Shown here piece after piece: positions 32,854-42,352 of a DNA stretch of 64,000 nt. The translations under genes and the position numbers were made by a program. The DNA comes from Chitinophaga lutea. GTDB taxonomy: Bacteria > Bacteroidota > Bacteroidia > Chitinophagales > Chitinophagaceae. The stretch spans positions 2,108,001 to 2,172,000 of the forward strand of contig NZ_RPDH01000002.1 in the NCBI RefSeq assembly GCF_003813775.1, in the 5' to 3' direction. The notes below the pieces were generated by a model, which did not search any database, was not told the DNA's origin, and worked only from the letters and a program-made list of their open reading frames with translations. The first letter of the stretch is position 1; each line of letters starts with the position of its first letter.

Positions 32854-34059
32854 TTACTTTAAGTGTTTGATATAGGTTTCAAGATCTTTATCGCCGCGGC
32901 CGCTGAGGCACACCACCACCACTTCGTCTTTTTTAAGCGGAAGGTCGGTGAGTTTGGCCAGGGCGTGCGCGGACTCCAGCGCCGGGATGATGCCTTCGAG
33001 CAGGCTCAGCTCGTAGCCGGCGGCGAGCGCCTCATTGTCGGTGGAGTTGAGGAACACGGCGCGGCCGCTTTCGTAGAGATGGGCATGGAAGGGGCCCACA
33101 CCGGGATAGTCGAGGCCGGCGGAAATGGAATGCGGCTCCACGATCTGCCCGTCGTCCGTTTGCATCAGCAGCGTTTTGCTGGCATGTATCACACCGGGGC
33201 GGCCCAGCTGCGAAGTGGCGGCGGAAAAACCGCTGTGCACCCCTTTACCGGCTGCTTCCACGGCAATCAGCTCCACGTCTATATCGTCCGTAAAATGGAA
33301 GAAAGCCCCGGCCGCATTGCTGCCGCCGCCTACACAGGCAATCACATAGGTGGGCGTTTCCTTGCCGGTTTTTTCGAGCAGCTGTTTGCGGATTTCTTCA
33401 CTGATCACCGACTGGAACCGTGCCACCATGTCGGGGTAAGGATGCGGCCCCACCACGGAACCGATGATGTAATGGGTATCCACTGGGTTGTTGATCCAGT
33501 CGCGGATGGCTTCGTTGGTAGCGTCTTTCAATGTTTTGCTGCCGCTGGTGGCGGGCACCACGGTGGCGCCGAGCATCTGCATGCGGGCCACGTTGGGGGC
33601 CTGGCGCTGGATGTCCACACTGCCCATGTACACGATACATTCCAGCCCCATCAATGCGCACACGGTAGCGGTGGCCACACCGTGCTGGCCGGCGCCGGTT
33701 TCCGCGATGATGCGTTTTTTGCCGAGGCGTTTGGCCAGCAGTATCTGCCCGATGGTATTGTTGATCTTATGCGCGCCGGTATGGTTCAGGTCTTCCCGTT
33801 TGAGATAGATCTGCGCGCCATATTTCTGGGAGAGGCGGCTGGCGAAATACAAAGGCGAAGGCCGGCCCACGTAGTCGCGCAGCAGCTGGTCGAACTCCGC
33901 CTGGAACGAAGGATCCGCCAGGATCTGCATGTATTGCTGCCTGAGTTCTTCCACGTTCGGGTACAGCATTTCGGGGATGTAGGCGCCGCCGAAATTGCCG
34001 AAGTATCCTTTTTCGTTTACATGATATTTGGACTGCGAAGTATTCACCGCTATATTCAT
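32854..34059 (-). CDS. trpB: Tryptophan synthase beta chain
   Basis: PLP enzyme that joins indole and serine to tryptophan. 401 residues, TrpB1 type: [12 protein letters not shown] at the N-terminus, the PLP lysine in [13 protein letters not shown] (about residue 95), the phosphate loop [10 protein letters not shown] and the C-terminal CLSGRGDKD. It lies between trpF (7-base gap) and trpA. Confidence 0.97.
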   Translation of the reverse strand: MNIAVNTSQSKYHVNEKGYFGNFGGAYIPEMLYPNVEELRQQYMQILADPSFQAEFDQLLRDYVGRPSPLYFASRLSQKYGAQIYLKREDLNHTGAHKINNTIGQILLAKRLGKKRIIAETGAGQHGVATATVCALMGLECIVYMGSVDIQRQAPNVARMQMLGATVVPATSGSKTLKDATNEAIRDWINNPVDTHYIIGSVVGPHPYPDMVARFQSVISEEIRKQLLEKTGKETPTYVIACVGGGSNAAGAFFHFTDDIDVELIAVEAAGKGVHSGFSAATSQLGRPGVIHASKTLLMQTDDGQIVEPHSISAGLDYPGVGPFHAHLYESGRAVFLNSTDNEALAAGYELSLLEGIIPALESAHALAKLTDLPLKKDEVVVVCLSGRGDKDLETYIKHLK

Positions 34060-34066
34060 GATGAGC

Positions 34067-34687
34067 TTATTTTTTGATGTTTTTCAGAAAGCCGGCGACC
34101 TTTTCCATGTCTTTCACGCCGGGAGAAATTTCGAAACGGCTGTTCACGTCGAGCGCGAACAAAGCCGGGTGCTGCCATTGCCGCACCGCTTCCGCATCAT
34201 CGGGCCCGATGCCGCCGCTGAGAAAAAAGGGCTGCTGCAGTTGATAGCCCCTGAGCAGATCCCAGTTGAATCGTTTGCCGGTGCCGCCGTACGCGGGGCC
34301 GGCCGTATCGAACAGGAAATAATCGCTCACCGGCATAAACGGCGCCGCGTGCGCATGCGCGGCTTCATCGCCCACATGGAACACCTTGATCACGGGAACG
34401 GTCAAACGGAGCTGCTGGCACACGGCGATGGATTCTTCGCCATGGAGCTGCACCAGGTCGAGGCCGTAATCTTTCACCGTCTGTTCTATCAACGACGGTG
34501 CGGCGTTCACGAATACGCCCACCTTGGCGATGCCTCTGCCGGTTTCGCGCACGGTGCGCCCGTCGAGCTTGTCGCCTGCGAAGCGCGGTGATTTGTTATA
34601 AAAGATAAAACCCGCATAATCCACGCCCAGCTGCACCAGTGCATCAAGGTCGCTTTTCCGGGTGATGCCGCATACTTTCAACTTCAT
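34067..34687 (-). CDS. trpF: Phosphoribosylanthranilate isomerase
   Basis: Isomerises PRA to CdRP. The 206-residue barrel starts [17 protein letters not shown], with the catalytic Cys in KVCGI and the Asp in [18 protein letters not shown], plus [13 protein letters not shown]. Its start overlaps the trpC stop by 4 bases, so the two are coupled. It is a separate gene, not fused to trpC as in enterobacteria. Confidence 0.96.
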   Translation of the reverse strand: MKLKVCGITRKSDLDALVQLGVDYAGFIFYNKSPRFAGDKLDGRTVRETGRGIAKVGVFVNAAPSLIEQTVKDYGLDLVQLHGEESIAVCQQLRLTVPVIKVFHVGDEAAHAHAAPFMPVSDYFLFDTAGPAYGGTGKRFNWDLLRGYQLQQPFFLSGGIGPDDAEAVRQWQHPALFALDVNSRFEISPGVKDMEKVAGFLKNIKK

Positions 34688-35487
34688 GACTGGCCCAGTT
34701 TTTCTTTTAAGGAACGGGTGAACAATTCGAAGGCGTTGCCGGGGTCGGCCGCTTTCATGAAATGCTCGCCGATCAGGAACCCGTCGAAACCCGCCTGCTT
34801 CAGCGTAACGATGGTAGCCGGGTCGTCCATGCCGCTTTCGGCCACCTTGCTGTATTCCGCGGGTATCTGTTTGAGCAGCTCCATGGAACGGTGGATGTCT
34901 ACCTGAAACGTTTTCAGGTCGCGGTTGTTAATACCGATGAGATGGGTGTGCGGGGTGATTTTATCCAGCTGGTCGCCGCTATGCACTTCCAGCAGCACTT
35001 CCAGGCCGAGGTTATGCGCGAAGGCGGCGAGGTGTTTGATCTCTTCTTTGGTGAGGCATTCGGCGATGAGCAAAATCACATCCGCGCCGATGGCTTTGGC
35101 TTCCACGATCTGGTATTCGCCGATCACAAAATCTTTCCGGAGAATGGGAATGTTGTTCACGGCGCGGGCCTGCTGCAGGTCGTCCATCGAGCCCCCGAAA
35201 AACTGCTGGTCGGTGAGCACGCTCAGGCCGGATGCGCCGTTGCGGGCGTAAGCGGCCGTTACGTCCTGTACGTTGGCCGTATCATTGATGATGCCTTTGG
35301 AAGGCGACTTCCGCTTGAACTCGGCGATGATGCCGGTACGGTGCGGTTGTTTGAGGAAGCTGCGCAGCGATAAAGCGTCGCGGCTGAACATGGGCGAGCG
35401 TTCCAGCTCATCCACGCCGCGGCGCGCCATCCTGTCGGCCACTTCCTTTTCTTTATGTGCAACTATTTCAGCTAAAATATTCTTCAT
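34684..35487 (-). CDS. trpC: Indole-3-glycerol phosphate synthase
   Basis: Closes the indole ring from CdRP. 267 residues with the signatures IIAEFKRKSPSKG, RKDFVIGEYQIVEAKAIGADVILLI, GINNRDLKTF and AESGM. It sits 6 bases after trpD and overlaps trpF by 4. Confidence 0.96.
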   Translation of the reverse strand: MKNILAEIVAHKEKEVADRMARRGVDELERSPMFSRDALSLRSFLKQPHRTGIIAEFKRKSPSKGIINDTANVQDVTAAYARNGASGLSVLTDQQFFGGSMDDLQQARAVNNIPILRKDFVIGEYQIVEAKAIGADVILLIAECLTKEEIKHLAAFAHNLGLEVLLEVHSGDQLDKITPHTHLIGINNRDLKTFQVDIHRSMELLKQIPAEYSKVAESGMDDPATIVTLKQAGFDGFLIGEHFMKAADPGNAFELFTRSLKEKLGQS

Positions 35488-35493
35488 GCTATG

Positions 35494-36486
35494 TTATTGG
35501 AGTGCGATCAATTGCTGGTATGTTTTGTAAGCGGCGCCGGACTCGAGGGATTCCACGGCGGCCTGGAAACACTCGTCGTACGTCGGGTACTTTTCGAGGC
35601 AGAAGAGGCCCATGGCGGCGTTGGCCATCACCACGGAATGCTGCGCCCAGCTGCCCTCGCCCTTCAGCACCTTCATGAATATCTTCGCGGCGTCTTCGGG
35701 CGTGTTGCCGCCGTAGATGTCTTCCGCATGTACTTTCCTTTTGCCGAGTGCTTCGGGCGTCCAGTCCTGCTCGCCTTCGTTGGTAATGATGCGGGTATCG
35801 CCCGTGAGGGAAATCTCGTCATACCCGTCCAGCGCATGCACGATGGCGAAACGTTTGTCGGTTTGCTGGAACAGGTAATTGTAGATGCGCGCCATTTCGA
35901 GGCTGTAAACGCCGATGAGCTGGTGCTGCGCGAAAGCCGGGTTCACGAGCGGCCCGAGCATGTTGAAGAAAGTTCGTACTCCCAACTGGCGACGCACCCC
36001 GGCCACGTTTTTCAGCGCGGGGTGGAACAGCGGCGCATGCAGGAAACAGATGCCGGCCGTTTCGATCTCCTCTTTCAGCTTGCCGGAATCGTTCTTGAAT
36101 TTATAGCCCAGCAGTTCCATCACATTGGAGGCCCCGCTCACGGAAGACACGCCATAGTTGCCGTGTTTGGCTACTTTGCCGCCTGCGCCCGCCACGATAA
36201 AGCAGGAAAGCGTGGAAATATTGAAGGTGTTTTTCCCGTCGCCGCCGGTGCCTACGATGTCGAGCACATTGTGGCCGTTGAGGTCAACGGGCACGCACAG
36301 CTCCAGCAAGGCGTCGCGGAAACCCAGCAGCTCCTCGATGGTGATGCTGCGCATCAGGAACACGGTCATAAAGGCGGCCAGCTCGCTTTCGTTGTAGATG
36401 CCCCTGGAGATGTTGGTGAGTATCTCCCGGGCACCTTCGCGGCTGAAGGATTTATGTTCGAATAAGTAGTTTAATATCTTTTTCAT
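35494..36486 (-). CDS. trpD: Anthranilate phosphoribosyltransferase
   Basis: Transfers phosphoribose from PRPP to anthranilate. 330 residues; the PRPP loops are DIVGTGGDGKNTFNIST (about residue 77) and KHGNYGVSSVSGASNVME. It is free-standing, not fused to the amidotransferase. ATG 36486 lies at the end of a 43-bp tandem repeat whose three copies each re-create an ACAAATGAAA start region, so ribosomes may be able to start upstream at decoy frames. Confidence 0.96.
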   Translation of the reverse strand: MKKILNYLFEHKSFSREGAREILTNISRGIYNESELAAFMTVFLMRSITIEELLGFRDALLELCVPVDLNGHNVLDIVGTGGDGKNTFNISTLSCFIVAGAGGKVAKHGNYGVSSVSGASNVMELLGYKFKNDSGKLKEEIETAGICFLHAPLFHPALKNVAGVRRQLGVRTFFNMLGPLVNPAFAQHQLIGVYSLEMARIYNYLFQQTDKRFAIVHALDGYDEISLTGDTRIITNEGEQDWTPEALGKRKVHAEDIYGGNTPEDAAKIFMKVLKGEGSWAQHSVVMANAAMGLFCLEKYPTYDECFQAAVESLESGAAYKTYQQLIALQ

Positions 36487-36619
36487 TTGTTATTATTTAT
36501 TATACGGGCAAAATGGAACTCCGTTTCATTTGTTCATGTTTATTATGCGGGTCAAATGGAACTCCGTTTCATTTGTTCATATTTATTATTCAGGCAAAAT
36601 GGAACTCCGTTTCATTTGT
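36481..36619 (-). repeat. Three 43-bp tandem repeats carrying copies of the trpD start region
   Basis: Units at 36481-36523, 36524-36566 and 36567-36609 differ at only a few bases, and a 10-base partial fourth copy follows. On the minus strand each unit contains ACAAATGAAACGG, and the first carries the real trpD ATG. The copies open tiny frames: 36615-36586 (MKRSSILPE), 36572-36552 (MKRSSI) and 36529-36500 (MKRSSILPV). The array fills the gap between trpG and trpD, in an operon where other gaps are a few bases. Confidence 0.9.
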
Positions 36620-36641
36620 GCTGATTTAAGAACGTGGATAA

Positions 36642-37211
36642 TCAGGCGCCTAACCAGTTGCGCAGGATCTGTTCCCCCTGCGGCGTGAGCACGCTTTCCG
36701 GGTGAAACTGCACGCCGCTTACATCATACGTTTTATGCTGCAGCGCCATGATATAACCGTGCTCGTCGCGGGCGGTCACTTCCAGTTCGGCCGGCAGCGT
36801 TTTTTCATCCACCACCCACGAATGATACCGCCCCACTTCCAGTTCGTCCGGCAGGTTGGTGAACAGGCGGCCGCTGCGGGAAACGATCTTCACCGGCGTA
36901 GCCACGCCATGGTACACTTCGCTCAGGTTGGTGAGTTTGGCGCCCAGCGCCTCACCGATGGCCTGCTGGCCCAGGCATACGCCGAAAATGGATTTGGTGG
37001 CGGCGTACTTTTTGATCAAAGGCAGCAGCAAACCGGCTTCTTCAGGGATGCCGGGGCCGGGAGACAGGATGATCTTGTCGTAGGCGTCCACATCCTCCAG
37101 CTTTATTTCATCATTCCGCACCACCGTCACTTTACCGCCGATGATCTTTTCCACGAGGTGCACGAGGTTATAGGTAAACGAATCGTAATTGTCAAACACC
37201 AGAATGTTCAT
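36642..37211 (-). CDS. trpG: Anthranilate synthase component II (glutamine amidotransferase)
   Basis: Provides ammonia to TrpE. 189 residues with the class I amidotransferase triad: nucleophile Cys in FGVCLGQQAIGEALG (about residue 80) and the His-Glu pair in VQFHPESVLTPQG; LSPGPGIPEEAG is also typical. One base separates it from trpE. A role shared with folate synthesis (PabA) is possible, as in other bacteria, but the context is trp. Confidence 0.95.
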   Translation of the reverse strand: MNILVFDNYDSFTYNLVHLVEKIIGGKVTVVRNDEIKLEDVDAYDKIILSPGPGIPEEAGLLLPLIKKYAATKSIFGVCLGQQAIGEALGAKLTNLSEVYHGVATPVKIVSRSGRLFTNLPDELEVGRYHSWVVDEKTLPAELEVTARDEHGYIMALQHKTYDVSGVQFHPESVLTPQGEQILRNWLGA

Positions 37212-37212
37212 A

Positions 37213-38622
37213 TCAGATATTTTGAGCCAGTTGGATGGCCTGTTTTAATGCGTTGAGTTTATTGTTCACTTCCTGTAATTCGGAGCTGGCTACGGATTGT
37301 GCCACCACACCGGCGCCGGCCTGGTAGTACAGCGTGTTGTTCCTGCTCAGGATGGAGCGGATCATGATGGCGTGGTTGAAGTTGCCGTTGAACCCCACGA
37401 ATCCCACACAGCCCCCGTAGAAACCACGGGCGGTCGGTTCGTAACTGTCGATCAGTTCCATGGCTTTGTATTTCGGCGCGCCGGACAGGGTGCCGGCCGG
37501 GAAAGTGGCGGCGAGGATGTCGAAAGGGCTGCTGCCTTCGGGCAGTTGCCCCGTTACTTCGCTCACGAGGTGTATCACGTGTGAATAATATTTGATCTGG
37601 CGATAGGTGTCCACTTCCACGTTGGTGGCGTGGCGGCTGAGGTCGTTGCGGGCCAGGTCCACCAGCATCACGTGCTCTGCGTTTTCCTTCGGGTCTTCCA
37701 GCAGGCGGGCAGCCAGTTCCTTGTCCTGCTCGTCGTTACCAGTACGCCTGAAAGTGCCTGCAATGGGGTGGATCACCGCCTTGCGGTCTTTGATGATCAG
37801 TTGTGCTTCCGGGGAAGAGCCCATCAGTTTATAGTCGCCGTAGTCGAAGTAAAAAAGGTAAGGTGAGGGATTGATGGAGCGGAGGGCGCGGTATACGTTG
37901 AACTCGTCGCCGGAGAATTCGCGCTGGAAGGCGCGGGACAGCACGATCTGGAACACGTCGCCCCGGAAGCAGTGCTGGCGGCCTTTTTCCACCATCTCCA
38001 TATATTGTTCGTCGGTCAGGTTGCTTTGTTCTTCGCCTTTGCCCAGGAAGGGGTAACTGGGGAAATCCTTGTTACGGATGAGCGATTCCACGTAGTCGAA
38101 CTCACTTTCCTGCCCGTCTACCTGGTTTTCGATCAGGTACATTTCATCCTTGAAGTGGTTGATGGCGATCACGTACTGGTAGAAACGGTAACGCATCAGC
38201 GGGATGGTGTTGCCGGCGGCGGGGCGTTTCTGAAAAGCGATCTTTTCGAAGAACTGCACCGAGTCGTACGTGCTGTACCCGAAGAGGCCTTCGGCGAAGG
38301 GGACGGGCGACTTTTCGCTGAACGTGAAACTTTTCAGGAAGGCATCCATCGCTTCCAGCACTTCCTTCCGGCTTTTGAGCTGTTTATGCTCCACGGGCTG
38401 GCCGGGGTACTTGAACTCGAACACGTCCGTAGAGGTCACTTCGATACCGGCGATGGGCTTGATACCGATGAAGGAGAAGCTGTTTTCACTGGCGTGGGAG
38501 TCGGTGCTCTCCAGCAGGATGGAACCGGGGAACTTGTCGCGGATGCGGAGGTAGATGCTCACCGGGGTGAATACATCCGCCAGCATTTGTTTCGACCTCG
38601 TTTTTACCTGAATACGTTTCAT
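37213..38622 (-). CDS. trpE: Anthranilate synthase component I
   Basis: Makes anthranilate from chorismate and ammonia. 469 residues; the chorismate-binding core has FQIVLSRAFQREF, IAGTFRRTGNDEQDKELA, ELVDLARND-like MLVDLARNDLSRHA and GAPKYKAMELIDSYE near the C-terminus. The N-terminal regulatory domain keeps LLESTDSH, the LLES motif of tryptophan-sensitive enzymes, so feedback inhibition is likely. It is preceded by a leader peptide and attenuator. Confidence 0.96.
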   Translation of the reverse strand: MKRIQVKTRSKQMLADVFTPVSIYLRIRDKFPGSILLESTDSHASENSFSFIGIKPIAGIEVTSTDVFEFKYPGQPVEHKQLKSRKEVLEAMDAFLKSFTFSEKSPVPFAEGLFGYSTYDSVQFFEKIAFQKRPAAGNTIPLMRYRFYQYVIAINHFKDEMYLIENQVDGQESEFDYVESLIRNKDFPSYPFLGKGEEQSNLTDEQYMEMVEKGRQHCFRGDVFQIVLSRAFQREFSGDEFNVYRALRSINPSPYLFYFDYGDYKLMGSSPEAQLIIKDRKAVIHPIAGTFRRTGNDEQDKELAARLLEDPKENAEHVMLVDLARNDLSRHATNVEVDTYRQIKYYSHVIHLVSEVTGQLPEGSSPFDILAATFPAGTLSGAPKYKAMELIDSYEPTARGFYGGCVGFVGFNGNFNHAIMIRSILSRNNTLYYQAGAGVVAQSVASSELQEVNNKLNALKQAIQLAQNI

Positions 38623-38652
38623 ATTAGTTAATCAATATCTTGATGAAAAGGG

Positions 38653-38695
38653 CATAAAAAAGAAGAAGGCCCGCTGTGTACAGCGAGCCTTCTTC
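38653..38695 (-). terminator. trp attenuator hairpin with competing antiterminator
   Basis: The arms 38662-38677 and 38680-38695 pair over 16 positions with one wobble, and a T run follows on the minus strand (38653-38661). The leader segment CCGCTGTGTA (minus strand, 38734-38725, at the end of the leader peptide frame) is exactly complementary to TACACAGCGG in the hairpin (38670-38680 region), so its pairing would break the terminator when ribosomes stall at the Trp codons. Confidence 0.85.
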
Positions 38696-38723
38696 GAGTA
38701 TTGTCAATACAAACATGGCACTG

Positions 38724-38777
38724 TTACACAGCGGAAAGATTTTCTGCGTGCCACCAAAGTTTGTATGTGTTGTTCAT
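38724..38777 (-). CDS. trpL: trp operon leader peptide
   Basis: Short frame ATG 38777 to TAA 38724 encoding MNNTYKLWWHAENLSAV, with two adjacent Trp codons at positions 8-9. An in-frame ATG at 38783 would add MQ. It lies between its own promoter and the attenuator, 100 bases upstream of trpE. When tryptophanyl-tRNA is scarce the ribosome should stall at the Trp pair and leave the 10-base antiterminator segment free; otherwise it covers that segment and the terminator forms. This is the classical form of trp attenuation. Confidence 0.85.
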   Translation of the reverse strand: MNNTYKLWWHAENLSAV

Positions 38778-38791
38778 TTGCATTGTGAGGG

Positions 38792-38823
38792 CAAATATGG
38801 GGTGAATTCTCCGAAAATGCAAA
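38792..38823 (-). promoter_or_regulatory. trp promoter inside the his-trp run
   Basis: On the minus strand TTTG (38820-38823), 20 bases, then CATATTTG (38792-38799), one mismatch from TAnnTTTG. It lies just after the hisB stop and 15-20 bases before the trp leader ATG. Confidence 0.65.
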
Positions 38824-38851
38824 TTTTATTTTGTTCATATCCTTTTATGGT

Positions 38852-39985
38852 TTAAAGCACGCCCTTGGTGCTGGGCAGCTGCATATTGTCCGGGTTGCGC
38901 TTCACCGCCATTTTAACGGCTTTGGCGAAGGCCTTGAAGATGGCCTCGATCTTGTGATGCTCGTTCTGCCCTTCCGCCCTGATGTTCAGGTTGCTCTTCG
39001 ACGCGTCGGAGAAGGACTTGAAGAAGTGAAAGAACATTTCCGTGGGCATCTCCCCTATCTTTTCCCGTTTGAACTCCGCATCCCATACTATCCAGTTGCG
39101 CCCCCCGAAGTCGATGGCCACCTGCGCCAGGCAATCGTCCATGGGCAGGCAGAAACCGTAGCGTTCGGTGCCTTTTTTGTCGGCCAGGGCCATGGCAAAG
39201 GCTTCGCCCAGGGCAATGCCGGTGTCTTCGATGGTATGGTGCTCGTCGATGTGCAGGTCGCCTTTGGCCTGGATGTCGAGGTCGATGCTGCCGTGGCGGG
39301 CAATCTGGTCGAGCATGTGGTCAAAAAAGGCAAGTCCCGTCTGGATGCTGGCTTTGCCGGAACCGTCGAGGTTCAGGTTGATCCGGATGTCGGTTTCTTT
39401 GGTGGCGCGGGTATGGCTGACGGTGCGCAGGCCTATTTTGAGGAACTCATAGATCCTGGCCCAGTCGGTGGTTTCCAGGGCGATGACGGCTTTCAGGCCC
39501 TCATCTTCCCCTACTTCGGCCGCCCCCAGGGAGGTGCCTTCATTCATCCAGATGGCTTTCGCGCCGAGGTTCTGGGCCAGCTTCACATCCGTGATGCGGT
39601 CGCCGATCACAAAGGAGTTGGCCAGGTCGTAGTCTTCCGAAAAATACTGCGTCAGCATACCCGTGCCCGGCTTGCGGGTGGGTTTGTTTTCGTCGGGAAA
39701 ACTCTTATCGATGTGCACGGCGGCAAACCGCACACCTTCGTTGGCGAAGGAGGTCATGATGTGCCGGTGCGGGGCCACGAAGGTTTCTTCGGGAAAAGAG
39801 GCCGTGCCCAGCCCGTCCTGGTTGGTAACCATCACCAGCTCATAATCCAGCTCCGCGGCGATCTTGCCCAGGTAGGTGAATACTTTCGGGTAAAACTCCA
39901 CCTTTTCGAGGCTGTCGATCTGGTAGGTGGGCGGTTGTTCCCTGATCATGGTACCGTCCCTGTCTATGAATAATACTCTTTTCAT
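38852..39985 (-). CDS. hisB: Bifunctional histidinol-phosphatase / imidazoleglycerol-phosphate dehydratase
   Basis: Steps 6 and 8 of histidine synthesis. 377 residues: an N-terminal HAD phosphatase (1-165) with the nucleophile in [13 protein letters not shown], and a C-terminal IGPD domain (about 185-377) with the manganese-binding repeats [27 protein letters not shown] and [12 protein letters not shown]. It follows hisC by 18 bases. No terminator follows it before the trp promoter. Confidence 0.96.
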   Translation of the reverse strand: MKRVLFIDRDGTMIREQPPTYQIDSLEKVEFYPKVFTYLGKIAAELDYELVMVTNQDGLGTASFPEETFVAPHRHIMTSFANEGVRFAAVHIDKSFPDENKPTRKPGTGMLTQYFSEDYDLANSFVIGDRITDVKLAQNLGAKAIWMNEGTSLGAAEVGEDEGLKAVIALETTDWARIYEFLKIGLRTVSHTRATKETDIRINLNLDGSGKASIQTGLAFFDHMLDQIARHGSIDLDIQAKGDLHIDEHHTIEDTGIALGEAFAMALADKKGTERYGFCLPMDDCLAQVAIDFGGRNWIVWDAEFKREKIGEMPTEMFFHFFKSFSDASKSNLNIRAEGQNEHHKIEAIFKAFAKAVKMAVKRNPDNMQLPSTKGVL

Positions 39986-40003
39986 GTACGGATGATTTTA
40001 CGG

Positions 40004-41053
40004 TTATGCCGCAATGGATTTTAAAGCGTTGAGCAATTCCACGTTTTCAGCGGGCGTGCCTACGGTGATACGCAGGCAGCCGGCGCACAGCTCCACTTTG
40101 GAGCGGTTGCGCACGATGATCCCCTGTTCCACCAGCCGGTTGTAAATCCCGTTGGCGTCGGTGGTTTTGACGAGGAGGAAATTGGCGTCGCTGGGATATA
40201 CCTTTTCCACGATGGGCAAAGTTTGCAGCGCAGCCTCCAGTTTATCGCGTTCCTGCACGGTTTCTTTGATCCAGGCGTTCACCTGGTCGATGTTCCCCAG
40301 CGCTTCGAGCGCCAGTTCCTGCGAGGCCTGGTTGATGTTGTAAGGCGGTTTCACCTTGTTGAACACGTTGATGATATCTTCCCCGGCAAAGGCCATCCCG
40401 ATGCGCAATGCAGCCAGCCCCCAGGCTTTGGACAAGGTCTGGAGGATCACCAGGTTGGGATACTCCGTCAGTTCCTGTATGAGGGTTTTCTGTTTGGAGA
40501 AGTTGATATACGCCTCATCCACCACCACGATGCCGTCGAAATTATTCAGGACCATCTCGATGTCTTCCTTACGGATGGCGTTGGCGGTGGGGTTATTGGG
40601 CGAGCAGATAAAAATGAGTTTGGTATTCCCGTCGATCGCGGCTTCGATCGCTTCGAGATCGAGCTGAAAGTCGGCCGTGAGCGTCGCTTTCCGGATGGTC
40701 ACATCATTGATGTTCGCGCTCACCTCGTACATGCCGTACGTAGGCGGGCACAGCACCACGTTGTCGATGCCCGGGCGGCAGAAAGCCCTGAACAGTACGT
40801 CGATCGCCTCATCGCTGCCGTTGCCGAGGAAAATGTTCTGGGGCGGTACGCCTTTGATTTCAGCGAGGCGGTATTTCACCTTCCACTGCAAAGGGTCCGG
40901 GTAACGATGATACGCCACCGGCAAAGGGGAACCGAAACTGTTCTCGTTGGCGTCGAGGAATACGGAAGCTTCGCCTTTGAATTCGTCGCGGGCGGAGGAG
41001 TAAGGAACCAGGCGTTTGATATTATCCCTGAGTAGATTATTCAGATCGAACAT
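40004..41053 (-). CDS. hisC: Histidinol-phosphate aminotransferase
   Basis: PLP aminotransferase acting on imidazole acetol phosphate. 349 residues of fold type I, with LDANENSFGSPLP, FLGNGSDEAIDVLFRAF, the Asp in VVVDEAYINF, and the PLP lysine in LQTLSKAWGLAALRIGMAF (about residue 210). It starts 4 bases after hisD and leads into hisB. Confidence 0.95.
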   Translation of the reverse strand: MFDLNNLLRDNIKRLVPYSSARDEFKGEASVFLDANENSFGSPLPVAYHRYPDPLQWKVKYRLAEIKGVPPQNIFLGNGSDEAIDVLFRAFCRPGIDNVVLCPPTYGMYEVSANINDVTIRKATLTADFQLDLEAIEAAIDGNTKLIFICSPNNPTANAIRKEDIEMVLNNFDGIVVVDEAYINFSKQKTLIQELTEYPNLVILQTLSKAWGLAALRIGMAFAGEDIINVFNKVKPPYNINQASQELALEALGNIDQVNAWIKETVQERDKLEAALQTLPIVEKVYPSDANFLLVKTTDANGIYNRLVEQGIIVRNRSKVELCAGCLRITVGTPAENVELLNALKSIAA

Positions 41054-41057
41054 ACAA

Positions 41058-42335
41058 TCAATAATTTATTCTGATGGTTACTGCGTTTTTGTGGGCTTCC
41101 AGTCCTTCTGCGGCCGCCATGGCTTCGATAGCCGGGGCCAGTGCCTGCAGGCCTTCGCGGGTGAGGCGCTGGAAGGTGATTTTTTTGACAAAGCTGTCCA
41201 CGCTCACGCCGCTGTACGCCGTGGCATAGCCGTTGGTGGGCAGGGTGTGGTTGGTGCCGGAAGCGTAATCGCCTGCGCTTTCGGGGGAATAGTTCCCGAG
41301 GAACACGGAGCCGGCGTTGATCACGCGGGTGGCCAGCGCCTCGTCGTTTTCGCAGGCCATGATGAGGTGTTCGGGCGCATAGTCGTTGAGCAGGTCCATG
41401 GCTTCGTCCCGGTCATTGACCAACACCAGGCGGCTGTTGTTCAGGGCCTGCTGCGCCATGTCTTTACGGGGGAGCCGCTCCAGCTGTGCTTCCACTTCCG
41501 CTTTCACGGCCGCGATCACGGCTTCGGAGGTGGTCACCAGCAGCACCTGGCTGTCCGGTCCGTGCTCCGCCTGCGAAAGCAGGTCGGCCGCCACGAAAGC
41601 GGGCACACAGCTATCGTCTGCAAATACGGCCACTTCCGAGGGACCGGCGGGCATGTCGATGGCGGTGCCGGCGCTGTTGACCAGCTGTTTGGCGCAGGTC
41701 ACGTACTGGTTGCCGGGCCCGAATATTTTATATACGCGCGGCACGCTTTCCGTACCGAAGGCCATGGCCCCGATAGCCTGCACGCCGCCCGTTTTGAACA
41801 CCTGTGTGATGCCCGTGTACTGGGCAGCCCAGAGCACCGCGGGGTGCACGCGGCCGTTGCGGCCCGGGGGGGTGCACAGTACGATTTCGCTGCAGCCGGC
41901 CAGCCTGGCGGGAATGGCCAGCATCAGGATGGTGGAGAACAAGGGGGCGGTGCCGCCGGGGATGTACAATCCCACTTTTTCGATGCCTACCGGTTTGCGC
42001 CAGCATTGCACGCCGGGCATGGTTTCTATCATCGTCACCTCCTCTACCTGCGCCCTGTGGAAGGCTTCGATATTGGCGGCAGCCTGGCGGATGGCGTTTT
42101 TGAGGGGCTCGTCCAGCGCTTCGTCGGCCGCGGCCATTTCCTCCGCATCCACGCGCAGGCCGGGCAATTCCACCTTGTCGAACTGGGCGGTGTATTTCAG
42201 TACGGCGGCGTCGCCGTTGGTTTTAACGTCGTTCAGTATGGCGGACACCGTGGCTTCGAGCTGGCGGGTATCCAGCGCCGGGCGTTTCAGCAGGGTGCTC
42301 CAGGTATTTTTTTCCGGGTATCGGATTATCTGCAT
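41058..42335 (-). CDS. hisD: Histidinol dehydrogenase
   Basis: Zinc- and NAD-dependent last two steps of histidine synthesis. 425 residues; signatures include GLYIPGGTAPLFSTILMLAIPA, DMPAGPSEVAVFAD, SQAEHGPDSQVLLVT, YAPEHLI and the C-terminal SYASGTNH-like GDYASGTNHTLPTNGYA. Position: 17 bases after hisG. Confidence 0.96.
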   Translation of the reverse strand: MQIIRYPEKNTWSTLLKRPALDTRQLEATVSAILNDVKTNGDAAVLKYTAQFDKVELPGLRVDAEEMAAADEALDEPLKNAIRQAAANIEAFHRAQVEEVTMIETMPGVQCWRKPVGIEKVGLYIPGGTAPLFSTILMLAIPARLAGCSEIVLCTPPGRNGRVHPAVLWAAQYTGITQVFKTGGVQAIGAMAFGTESVPRVYKIFGPGNQYVTCAKQLVNSAGTAIDMPAGPSEVAVFADDSCVPAFVAADLLSQAEHGPDSQVLLVTTSEAVIAAVKAEVEAQLERLPRKDMAQQALNNSRLVLVNDRDEAMDLLNDYAPEHLIMACENDEALATRVINAGSVFLGNYSPESAGDYASGTNHTLPTNGYATAYSGVSVDSFVKKITFQRLTREGLQALAPAIEAMAAAEGLEAHKNAVTIRINY

Positions 42336-42352
42336 AACATCCAGTTTAAAGG

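Noticed and set aside
36481..36619. CRISPR-like array
   Set aside because: The 43-bp units abut directly with no unique spacers, no cas gene is present, and each unit carries a start codon context.
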